A DNA stretch of 64,000 nt from positions 248,001-312,000 of the forward strand of contig CALYLX010000034.1 of assembly GCA_944990035.1 (NCBI GenBank), in the 5' to 3' direction. This DNA comes from Clitopilus passeckerianus (taxonomy: Eukaryota; Basidiomycota; Agaricomycetes; Agaricales; Entolomataceae). Below the pieces are notes generated by a model. That model searched no databases and was not told the DNA's origin. It worked only from the letters and a program-made list of their open reading frames with translations. The position numbers and the translations under genes are program-made. This document shows, one piece after another, positions 35,733 through 46,800 of this stretch (its first letter is position 1; each line of letters begins with the position of its first letter).

Positions 35733-36831
35733 GTTTGCTTTGAAGATACGAGTGTAGAAGACGTGTAGAACGAGTTCTGGTATACTCGTCGTTGAGGAGT
35801 CGAGCTTTTATACGTATTCGTCCTATGCTCGGATAATCATTGGACTCTACACGGACTTCGCCATGTCGTCCCAATCAGTTCTCTTGGAAGGCAACAGAGG
35901 TGTTGCTTCGAGCCTGGCGGTCCGTCTTTCCGTCCGGCCCTTCTTCTGTCGAGTATTGAATGGAAGCAGAGTACATCACTATTAAGTGAGGTGTGTACTT
36001 TCTACGTTGTTTCGTTCGTGGCAGATGAAAGACTCCAGCATCCAGCGGCCCGTGCGGGGCCCGCGCTGTCCCAGCCTCCAGGGCAAGTTTCAGACGCAGT
36101 AGTTCTTCCAAAGAAATGTGATTCCTTTGAGGCCTGTCCAGGGCTTGTTTCGACAGTATTATGCATGTTGTCGTGGTCTGGTGATGTTGGCGTTTGCGGG
36201 GTACAGCAACTGGGGAAATTGATGGCATCACCCTCCCCGCATTTTTGCGAAAACACCAGCTTTCCCCACGGTACTACGTTGCTGCAGTGTTGCTAGCCGG
36301 TGCCGAGCCTCGAGAAGACTAATGGTCAGAGGCCTGATGCCAAGCACACGGCCGTACGAAAGCTCGACGAGAAATCTTGAAAACACGCTGTCCAAATTCC
36401 TAGCCATCTGTGGTGGAATATGTGTACATTAGAAGCTATTCCACCTTTTTAACGGAACTTGAAGCAGATTGGAAGCAGATGTCAATCTGCACCCTATGAA
36501 CTGAGCTGAGGAGCAATAAGATCCGTGACGACAACAGCACCCAGGCGTCCACGAATACATCCTGTGAGCTCACAGCTCCTCGATTGAGGGCGGAAACCAG
36601 CGGCCCGCCAGGGAAGAAAGAAATGTGGGGCTGCCCCGCACCATGACAGGAAGTTGGATGCCGTGAAGAGGGTATCGGAAAAATATGATCATGAAAATAG
36701 ACTAAACGCGCGTTACGAGCTTCTCAATAGGAACCCGTCGTAGATCATGCCTTTCCATTGCTCATTCCTGGATGAAATTGTTTCTATAAGTCACATAACA
36801 CGGATAATTTGGACCCTCGGCGTGAGCGCGC
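35733..36831. other. Intergenic, pectate lyase promoter to ADE2 3' end
   Basis: About 1.1 kb with overlapping ORFs up to 118 codons on both strands, none convincing. It includes the pectate lyase promoter. Confidence 0.55.
35805..35812 (-). promoter_or_regulatory. TATA box of pectate lyase gene
   Basis: The minus strand reads TATAAAAG about 75 bases upstream of the ATG at 35732. Confidence 0.6.
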
Positions 36832-38807
36832 TTAGGACCGTTTGACCTCATACTTCTCCCACCCAACCTGCTCCAATTTGTGTACCTTCCCCATGACCTC
36901 TGACTCAAGCCCGCTAAGGTAATCATCCATCTGCGTGATGAGCGAAGGAATACCAGCTGAGAGTATCCGGACGCCAAGTAATCCCGCATTCATGCCATTG
37001 TTGATGGCAACTGTCGCAACTGGGATTCCTCTCTGATCACCATCTCTGATCAGCTTCATCGCTCACCAGCATCAACAAAACGTGAAAAACGCACCGGCAT
37101 CTGAACGATACTATGAAGAGAATCCACTCCATCTAGCGAACTGCCTTTGACAGGAACACCAATCACAGGGAGAGCTGTCATCGCGGCAACCATGCCGGGC
37201 AGGTGAGCGGCCCCTCCAGCTCCAGCAATAACAACTCTCAAGCCACGACTCGAAGCCGAGCGAGCATATTCCACGAGGCGGTCCGGTGTACGGTGGGCGG
37301 AGACAATAGTTAGTTCGTACGGGACCTTGAATCGATCCATGATACGAGCTGCAGGGAGCATGACAGGAAGGTCCGAGTCAGATCCCATGATTATCCCGAC
37401 GAGAGGGTATGCGTCAGAGAAGCCTGACCCTGCAGAGGGCGGTTCAGGCGCGTAACGGTTGACTTCTTCTGAGGAAGTTGAAGGGAGGGAGAGGAGAAGT
37501 GGTCGAAGGCGAGCACGGAGTTGGGCATCGGAATCCGCGACGACGGTGATATGTCCCATTTTGCGACCTTTGCGGCATTCTTGTTTCCCATATAGGTGCA
37601 CAGAAGCTCCTGGGACGCTGAGCGCGGTTTTTGTGATCGCTGTAATCTCGTCCATAGACGATGAGTGGCCAATGAGGTTTAGCATTACGGTGGATGGAAC
37701 CTTGAGGTCGGTTGACCCTAGTGGTAGGCCTAGGATGGCTCGAAGATGGTTCTCATATTGAGAGGTCTCGCAAGCTTCGATCGTGTAATGGCCGGAATTG
37801 TGGGGTCGAGGCGCAATTTCGTTGATGTAGAGGCTACCTAATTCCGTTGTTAGCTCTTATGTTGGGCATGAAAGGAATCATAGAAAACAGACCATCGTCC
37901 ATTAGGAACATCTCCACTCCGAAGACACCTGCGCCATCGAAAGTTTTTACCGCAGCTTCTGCTACCGCACGAGCTCTACTTGAAAGCTTGGGGTCTTTGC
38001 TTCGTAGGGGAGCAAATACCAGGTGACAAATGTTATCCTTGTGAACGGTCTCGACGACTGGATATGATTTGACCTCTCCATCGACAGTTCGGACAACCAT
38101 AACGGCGGTCTCAGCGCTGAAAGGAACCCATTTCTCTGCATAGAGAGGTCGATCACCCAGCGCTTTGATAGCTTCGGGTATCTGAGAAACCTCCTTGATG
38201 ACGAAGTTCCCTCGACCATCATATGCCAGGGTTCTGCTTTTGAGCATAAGAGGTAGACCAAGGGTTTCAGTTGCGGCTCGGATAGCATCTTCCGTGGATT
38301 CTACAGATATAAATCGAGAAATAGGAAGACCTTGCTTGGATAGGTGCTCCTTTTGCTGGAATTTGTCCTGGATGATCAAGACCGTCGATGGGCTGGGATG
38401 AATCGCCAAGGGTCGGTCTCGCGAGAGACCTTGGACTTGCTCGAGGGCGGCAACATCGACATGCTCAATTTCAACAGTGAGAACGTCAGCTTTATCTGCG
38501 AGCTCTTTGATCTTCGTGGGATCCTTGAATGAGCCGTCAATGTGCGCAAATTGAGGATCGGAAGCCGCGAGGATTTGTTTGGCTGGAGCATGGTCGCCAA
38601 CATCCAGGATCACAACCTTGATTCCGAGCAACGATGCGGATGCCGCCATCATGCGTCCAAGTTGGCCTCCCCCTATACATTTTGTGTTATTGTTACGATG
38701 CTTCTTCGCAAGATTTCAAAAACCTGAAGAGCTTTAGTGGTCGGAACAGCTAGGAGGCTGATTGGTGACTCACCCTCACCCAAAACTCCTACCACCTTGT
38801 CTGACAT
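36832..38807 (-). CDS. ADE2: Phosphoribosylaminoimidazole carboxylase (fused PurK-PurE)
   Basis: A purine biosynthesis enzyme that converts AIR to CAIR. Exons are 38807-38780, 38672-37893, 37837-37095 and 37032-36832, giving about 583 residues. The N-terminal ATP-grasp PurK half begins [12 protein letters not shown] and contains [12 protein letters not shown], the ATP-binding [13 protein letters not shown] and [18 protein letters not shown]. The C-terminal PurE half contains [22 protein letters not shown] and [11 protein letters not shown]. The length fits the fungal family (about 570). Two in-frame donor sites lie six bases apart at the end of exon 1 (38779 and 38773). The upstream one restores the canonical GGGQLG loop. 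The downstream one would insert Glu-Gly. Confidence 0.96.
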
Positions 38808-40480
38808 ATCTTTTATTGAAGTTGATGTTTTTTCAGGAATAATATGAGATAACGCTAGGTAGGACTCGCAAAGAGCACCCTTATCGTTTGGCTAGGTGAA
38901 AAAATGAACCCTAACCCCGATTTAGGTTCTGGGTCTGTGGCATGGGCTAATCTTATCTGATGCTGTCGGAGAGATTAGATTGAGACGCGACCTGCGGCAG
39001 CAAATTGCGGTTTGGCAGGCTTGACCAATACCCGCTTACTTGCAAAAGTTACTGGGGAATGCTTCTGAGGCTTTCTTGTCCCGACGCGTTCACGGAGTGA
39101 GCAGAGGGGTTGTCAAACACCCATGCGAGTTTTGACATGGCAGGCAGCAAACGTCACTCTTCTATGTTGGCCGTTCATCGGCACGCTCACCTGGGAGGTC
39201 GACGAGTAATCCGGGGTGCGGAATGGCACACGGGTCTCGTATGATTTCCCAAGTAATCTGATTCCAAAGTCGGAAATGTTATACTTTAAGTTGCTGTATA
39301 TATACTCGGGTTTCACCTGCCGCCTGTGATGGACCCCGAAATGCGGCAAGTGGCGGCTTACCGCATCCACTGGGACGAACTGACGGCAGGACGACGCATT
39401 ACTCTCAACTCTGACGCTAGTCTACTTTCGGGTATCGAGAAAGTCTCAAACACCTCTCGTCGAGGTGTTGACGCTCTGGTAATAATCTCCGGCTTCAATA
39501 CCTGCTCAAACATTGTCTCGACGGCTGATCTGCATGTCGCTTCTCAACATGCCGCCGGTGGCGGCTGTTGAATACAGTAAATCCTGATAATAAATGTTTG
39601 CGACAGCTCTCCGTAGATTTTCAGGAGTTCTGTCGCCAAGTCCGCCTACTCACCATATCTGGTAGGAATACCTGACACCAATACCTGTGCAAGAATCTGA
39701 TATCATTCATGAACACGAGGTGTCCTCGGGGCTGGGCGTACTTCCACGAATCGCAAGGCAGCCGCTTGAAGTTCCACATACGTCCAGCATATTACCATAT
39801 ACCCACTAAAGCTAGTGATACGATGGTGATTGGATAGCATTCAGCAACCTCTGGCACTCAGGCTGCAGCCTCCACGATCGGGTAATGATAGGACGACCGA
39901 TGGGAAAATTGATGGGACATCAACAATAAAAATAGCTTATTCATTGACCACCATCTTGCCTTGTAGACATTCTTGCCGCTACGTCAACGGATTTGCTGCT
40001 TGCTGATGCTCTGGAGTCGTATCTACCACACCTGATAGTGAAAATCGTGCTTTTGTCCCCATATCATACTTCTAAAGGTTCTGGTGGTAGACTTTGCTCG
40101 GGCCCTTTTGTAAGCTTCGCTTGAGTGTTCGACACCGGCCGCCGGCACCACAGCATGACACTCATCACTAGATACCTCCAGCTAAAGGCCGCATAATCCT
40201 CTGGCTGGTTCTGGACGGCTGCCGGATTTTCGAGGTTCGGTCTTCAAGAAGTTCTAATGGTACCTTCTATAGATGTGATCGGGCTACTGGCCGACAATGG
40301 AGCTAACCTTGCAGCAATAAGGAGAAAGCTGACACAACACCAGGGTGTCGCGATAGGTGGTTGGCATTTCTCTGGGTGATGGTGCATCATGCCACAGATA
40401 TACATAAACTGTTCATAGAAGTGGCTTGATTGCTTTCGCCATTACCCCCCGTCATCGTGCCCCTCCGCTACTTTAATACT
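38808..40480. other. Intergenic between divergent genes, about 1.7 kb
   Basis: Promoters of ADE2 and the DHA1 transporter. An 81-codon ORF (39329-39571) exists but shows no domain or homolog that I know. No repeats were recognised. Confidence 0.55.
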
Positions 40481-42485
40481 ATGAGTGAGGAAAAAGTCAG
40501 CAAAAGCCCTTCGGAGACGTCTGTTCATGTGGCAAGTGCTTCCGCAACACTAGCGGGGCATCGTAGTACCGACTCTATCGATGTGAAGACGTCGGAGGAG
40601 AAGTCAATGAAGCCAACAAGAGAGGAAATACTAAAGGACCTTCAGGAGGAGTGGGATGCCGACCCCAGGAATCCACGGAACTGGCGTCAAGGGAAGAAAT
40701 GGGTAAGTGGAAGGGGATCTCTCTCAATTCTATCGTCCCTGATTATAGTTTCAATTAAGTTGACAGTAGTGATTGTGAGTACCCAGGTTCTCGGAGCTAT
40801 CGTTCCTCTGAATGACGATGAATCCAGGTCTCATTTTACACCTTCGTCACCCCTGTGGCAAGTTCCATGATGGCGCCAGCGCTACCCAACATAGCAAGAG
40901 AGCTCAACATAACCAATCCGACTGTTCTTGCATTGACACTCTCAATATTTTTGCTCGCCTTCGCCATAAGTCCGTTGGTGATCGGCCCTCTGTCAGAGAT
41001 TTACGGCCGTACATGGGTTAGTTTACCTCCGTTGCGCGGACCCGCTGATTGACCTTGGCTTACGATCCCTTCTTCACTGCACAGATATATCATATCACCA
41101 ACCTCTGTTTCCTTGCGTTCAATATCGGATGTGCATTCTCGACATCAGCGGGAGCCCTTATCGGCTTCCGATTTTTGGGTGCGTCTCGGCCTCATGCTCC
41201 TATGTACGCGATTCATGAATTCTAACGCCTAAGTCTAGCCGGTCTCTTCGGTGCTGCGCCCGTCTCGATAGGAGGAAGCAGCGTAGGCGACCTCTTTAAC
41301 GAACGCGAAAGAGCGAGTGCCATGGCTGTCTGGACCCTTGGCCCGCTCGTCGGACCTGTGGTAGGGCCCATTGCAGGTAATCCCCTACTCGCAATCGCGC
41401 AATAACGGTCTGCTGACCATCGTCCACTGACAGGCGGATTCATCGCCCAAAGTGCGGGTTTCAAATATGTTTTCATTACAATCGTCGGGTTAGCGGGGCT
41501 GGCTGCTATTGTCGCCATCCCGTTCCTTCGAGAAACGTACGCGCCTGTGATACGAAAACGGATAGCCTTGGCTCTCCCTGATGTGGAGAAGCAGAGATAC
41601 GAATTGATCTTGGAGAAGAAGGGCACGCCTTGGCAGGTGCTCAAGATCAGCTTGACCAGGCCGATCATCATGTTGACGAGGAGTCTCGTATGTTTCGTGC
41701 TGAGCTTGTATCTCGCATTGTGAGTTTTCCCCTCCTTCAGGTTATTCGACTGAAATGGCTCATGCTTCATCTGCAGCTCATATGCCGTCTACTACCTCAT
41801 GTTCACCATCTTCCCTGACCTCTTCATGACCAAGTACGGTTTCTCGACCGGAGTAACCGGCCTAACCTACATTGGGCTCGGTATTGGTTTCCTGGTTGGC
41901 TCCGTTCTCGGAGGTAGGATTATGGATAAGCTCTACAACAAGCTCGCGGACAAGAATGGCGGCAAGGGTACTCCGGAGATGAGATTACCGCTTCTCATTT
42001 TCGGCTCTTTCTTCGTCCCCGTCGGACTATTGTAAGTGCTTCTCAGCACAAGCACACGGGAGCCTATTAATCATTTTTGAACAGCTGGTATGGTTGGACA
42101 GCCCAAGTCCAAACGCACTGGATATTGCCTATCCTTGGCACCGCCGTCTTTGGGTGAGATATATTTCAACTCACGGTACTCGGTATTTGACTAACGTCAA
42201 ACCATCTGCAGTTTTGCTTTTATCTTAACTATCCTCCCCGCTCAAATCTACCTTATCGACATCTTCGCCTACTCAGCCAGCGCCCTCTCTGCCGCGACCG
42301 TATTCCGCTCCATCCTCGGCTTCGCATTCCCCCTCTTCGGGTCACAGCTCTATGCAAAACTAGGATACGGAGGGGGTACCTCGCTTTTGGCGGGTCTGGC
42401 TATCGTCATTGGAATCCCATTCCCAATATGGCTGTATTTCAAAGGCGAGAAGATAAGGGCCAGGGGCAACGATCTCTTCCGTTAA
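40481..42485 (+). CDS. MFS drug/multidrug transporter, DHA1 type
   Basis: A predicted 513-residue, 12-helix H+ antiporter-type transporter of the plasma membrane. Exons are 40481-40702, 40760-40774, 40828-41016, 41085-41178, 41239-41376, 41434-41719, 41777-42031, 42085-42153 and 42212-42485 (sum divisible by three). The cytosolic N-terminus ends DPRNPRNWRQGKKW, typical of fungal DHA1 members. Helix 1 reads IVSFYTFVTPVASSMMAPAL. Motif A is PLSEIYGRTW, and the antiporter motif region is AVWTLGPLVGPVVGPIAGGF. The 15-base exon 2 (LTVVI) is required to complete helix 1. The real ATG is 40481; no ATG lies upstream in frame. Substrate is unknown; polyamine or drug export is typical for the family. 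Confidence 0.9.
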
Positions 42486-42823
42486 AACGAGAATATGACA
42501 TGTCATGACTTAAAGATGGAGGACAATAGGATAGCACTACACGACTTTGACACGAGATACAAGTTCAAGAGCATAGTTTAGACTAAATTAATGGCATTGT
42601 TCGCATTCTTTCTACCAAATGTCTCTAGTCCCTACATGAACTCCAGCTCATTCGGAGGCGACCTTAGGTCGCTGCCCGTAGGGCCCTCTAGCACGTCGTC
42701 TGTGGGATTGGCCAAGCGCCATGCACCATTTGAAGATGCTTCCGAGCTGGGCCCGCGAAGAATTCCCCCAAGGTCGAAGTAAATCGATATGGTCTTCGAA
42801 GCACGACAACAGTCGAGCGATTT
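42486..42823. other. Intergenic between convergent genes
   Basis: About 340 bases between the stop codons of the DHA1 transporter and RSA3. Nothing further was seen. Confidence 0.65.
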
Positions 42824-43499
42824 CTAGCCAAGAACGACTTCCATCTCGTTGATCCCATTTTTTGACGATGATGTGAAAACCTCTGCACCGGATGCAAGGG
42901 AGTCGATTAGCAGTGCGAGCCTCGACGTATTCATGCTTGGTTCCTGGGTGAAAGCAGTCCCAGTTAGAATACCAGATGCCTGTATCAAAACAATAAAAAT
43001 ATACCTTTCGTATTTCCTCCAGATCATCTTTGAAGCCATCAGCGATGCTTTCCATCCAGAACTTCCTGAACCGCTCCTTTAATACGGCCTCCTGTTCTTG
43101 CTTGTGCTCTCCAGCTGCGGGAATGAATGAAGGCAGCTGAGTCGGTCGAGGTGATGGTGATCGGGATAATTGTCTTCTTTGAATTTTTGTGACAGGTTCT
43201 TCAACGTCCATTGCAGCTATTTCGTCCCGGACTGCGTCTTCCTCTGACTCGGAGCTCGAGGATGAGGATGAGGAATCAGATTCAGAATCAGATGAGGTTG
43301 CTTCCGAAGATGATTCTGCGGGTGCTGCCAGAGCTGTAGCTTTCGAGCCTATGGTAGCAGAGGGCTTGGGAACTGCAACCTTGTGGGGTCCATCAGACTC
43401 TGAACCTGAAGACGACTCCGACTCCGACGATGAAGAGAACGCTGCTCTTCTCTTCCTCTTGCGTACTCGTTTTCTGGGGGCTGGCTTTGGCGGCGCCAT
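42824..43499 (-). CDS. RSA3: Ribosome assembly protein 3 (Rsa3)
   Basis: A predicted 204-residue nucleolar 60S assembly factor from exons 43499-43005 and 42943-42824. A basic N-terminus (RKRVRKRKRR) is followed by long Ser/Glu/Asp runs. The conserved Rsa3 domain is at the C-terminus: ERFRKFWMESIADGFKDDLE, then after the intron SRLALLIDSLASGAEVF. Yeast Rsa3 works with the DEAD-box helicase Dbp6 in early 60S particles. The exon joint was preferred because reading through the intron destroys the Rsa3 motif. A TTAGGG-type element sits about 80 bases upstream. Confidence 0.9.
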
Positions 43500-43578
43500 C
43501 GTTGCGGACGGTGTTGAGAGTTTGCGTTTTCACCGAAATTTCGCTGAGCTACACGTGCCTCGCCGGACCTACCGTAAG

Positions 43579-43588
43579 GTTAGGGTTT
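43579..43588 (-). promoter_or_regulatory. Telo-box-like element upstream of RSA3
   Basis: On the minus strand the sequence AAACCCTAAC lies about 80 bases before the RSA3 ATG. TTAGGG-type sites bind Tbf1-like factors at ribosome biogenesis genes in several eukaryotes. A role here is inferred from position only. Confidence 0.35.
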
Positions 43589-43806
43589 ACAAAAGCTCGA
43601 CCAAATTTGCAGCCATTTGCAGCTCGAGACGGCACCAAGAGGAATGTAACATTTATGTGGACGGGATGACAAGGAACTAGTAAATTGTTGAGATGCAATG
43701 CTAGAGTCATAAAAGTACATTTGAAAGTATGGATCATTGGATGTGCAATTGATAGGGTACGAAACCCTGACTCTGTGAACGACGAAAACCGAAAGATGAG
43801 AACCCT

Positions 43807-46800
43807 TTAGTATTTATCGGGGTTGACCCAAACTCGTTTCAGGACCATGCTTGAATCCTTCTCCGTCTCCTCGCTGACTTCACCGAGACCCTCACCCTGG
43901 TCGACAGCAGCTTCAACAACATCAACACGAGGACGCCCGGTCTTGCCATCTTCGTCGACAAGGTTGCCCTGTACGGATCGCTGCACATCCACTAGGTGTA
44001 CCAAGCTGCGCTTCCTCTGGTTTCCACCGCAAGCAGCGGAAATTGCCTCCGTGACGAGCTTCAGTGTAGCTGAGATGTTCTTGTTGTCGGTGGGGTTCTT
44101 GTCCTCCTTGGAGTCCTCAACAACCTCGATCCTCTCCTCTTCCGCTTTCTTCTCCGCCTTCAGCTTGGACTCCATGACCACGACGAACTTCATGAGCTCT
44201 TTCGTCAGGGCGCTATCCTTTGTCAGCCTGCCAGCCTCATGCAACTCCTCCATGGTCTTCTTCATCTTGGGAAGCTCCCTCTCGAGAATGGAGATATCGA
44301 TGCGAACGGGGAATTCGCTGTAGTTCCCGTGACCGAGGCAGCTTGGATTGCCTGAGCGACCATTCGAGGTGTTATTTAGCAACTCGAACGCGCGCGCAAG
44401 GATAGCCATGTCGAGAACCGTTTCGCCAACACCATTTTCGAGGAATAGGCCCTCGGAGGGCATGTTGCTGATGAGGATTTCCGCTACTTGAGAGAAGCCA
44501 GCTTGGAGGGCTTTGTGAATGGGAGTAGAGCCATCAACGTCGCGCATCAGGAGAGGAGCTTTGGTGTATTCCGCGATCAATCTGCAGGCACGAATGCTTG
44601 GATTTCCGGATCTCTTGATGGCGATGTGTAAAGGCTGGAAGTGGATGGTGTCATGGCCCGTAAAAGGGTGATTAACAACGACTTACTGTATTCAAGCGGC
44701 CCTTGGACTGCTGGCATAGCATAGCTTCGTTCACTTCTCTCGGGAGTTTCTTAAGAAGATGCTCGAGAACGTCGCAGTTATTATCTTCACATAGTTTGTG
44801 GTAGATGTTCCAGCTGGGAAGAGTGTTGGCATTTCAGATGACAGCATGATATGGAGGCATTTCTTACTCTCTAACAGAGTCGCTTTCCGTGGGTGAAACT
44901 CCGTTGGCAAGCAAGAAGTCGATCAAGGGGATAGACTCGGTGTTGCGGACAGCCAGCATAATGGGATTGTAGCCGATGAATTTGACGCTAACAGGATGAT
45001 TTAGCTGCGATTCCCACAAGGTGTATAGACCCAACTCACCGCTCTTTCAAAGCCTTGGACATCAACTTCGGTTGAATCCTGAACAACTCCTTGACGGTGT
45101 CGAGGTCTCCTCCCAGGATGGCAGCCGTCAATGGAGAATCGCCCAAATCCGTGATAGTCCATCCTAGCAACAGGGGCAGCCTCCCCGCTAGATCCATGGT
45201 TCGGCGTATCTGGTAAGCAAGCTCATCGCCATGGGTGGAGGAGTAGTACTTGTAGGCCACCAGAGGCTTCTCGCTTGCGAGATATTCGAGGATCTTCTTC
45301 GCCTTTGAGGATGCAGCCTGCCAGACGAGAGGGCCCTCGGTTCCCGTATAGACGGCATTTGGATCGTCCGCTTTCGCAAGGTCCACACGTTTCTTGCCGT
45401 GTACCTTCAAGCCGAGGTATAACTTGTTTTGATCATTGATGGCAGGGGAGTGTTCATCCTCGTCGCTCCCTGCTTTCAGGTCGATGTTGCGGCCGGTGCG
45501 GCGGATGTATTCGTCAAGCATCTCGGCGCGATCATACTGGAGGATGGTGTCGAAGACGCGGCCATCAAGAGGTACGGGAAGAGGGCACGATTTGTAGAGG
45601 TTGGCAATGTTGACGAAGGCCTCGAAGTCGCCTTCCTCTATAGCTTGAATCAGCATGTTGCCGCTCCGATTGTAGTGTCGTTTGTCTTTCTCGTCCCAGC
45701 GTTGCCAGGTGAGGTTGGCGTTGATCAGGTCGCGTGGATGGACTTCACTTTCCACCACTGAGCGCTTTTTGGCGATATCAATAAAGGTAATTTCCTCCTG
45801 CTCAACGGTGTCGTCGGAATCTTCAGAACCAATAGACTCGTCGTCGCTGTCGTCGTCTTCTGCAAGAATTGGTGTAAATGAGGGATTCCAGCAACTTCAA
45901 GATCGGCATACCGAAGATGATCTTCTTCATGATCTTCTTCTCCTTCTTGTCTGAGGGGCGATATTGAGCAACCGCGATTGCAATGATGAGTTTTGCTGTA
46001 TTCCACTGGCGACCCTTGATAGCAGCGTAAAGTGGCGTGTATCCTAAAACGAGGGCGAGGTCAGGCTGATTCATGCAAAATTAGGTGAACAAGGTATATA
46101 CCTGTTCTGAGATCCCAAGTAGAAGGGTTTGTTACGGACGCGTTAATATTGAGTGGAATAGCGTCCGATCCCTCCTTGGGTAGGCACATCTGCTGCACCT
46201 TGTCGTTGTTACCGGTGTAGCATGCCTCAAACAACTCGTCGTACAAGGTCGGGAAAGATCCAGCTAGAACATCACGGTTATAGGTCATGGGCTTGAAGTA
46301 CATGTAGCCAATCTCCTTAGGTTCGTCGTCAACCTTGGCATGGGCCGAATAAAACTGGGGTCTTTGATTGTCCTCCCAAAGTTTGCCGGGGTTGAGCTCA
46401 TCCCATGTACTGGCGTTTAGTCCGACCAGTAGCTCCTCCAACTCGGCCATGAACTGAGTGGCATGTTGCTTGGCGATCTTTTGACGGTCAATACCGGACT
46501 GGGTAGTCGAAATAGTAGTGTCGTGTTTGCTCTTCTTGGATTCCTCGTTCATGTGACGAACGATGAACGACTTCCAGGATGATGGATTCTGGCCGGCGAG
46601 GAAGGGGTCTGGTTTCTCGGAAGCCGAGGTTGAGGTAGATGAAGTAGGCTCCTTCTCCAAGTGATGAATTGCCTTCCGGACCCAATCGAGGAGCGTCAAC
46701 CTCTCACTTGAGGAATGATATGCCTGCAAGGCCTGGCGGATGGGTGTGTTGTAGGTAGCGCCAAGTGCAATCAAGGGCTTGACGATGTCGTCGTGGTTTG

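Noticed and set aside
38766..38772. TGACTCA (Gcn4/Bas1-type site) at ADE2
   Set aside because: It lies inside intron 1 over the donor region, not in the promoter, so chance is more likely.
39329..39571. An 81-codon ORF in the ADE2 to DHA1 intergenic region
   Set aside because: No domain, no splice support and unremarkable composition.
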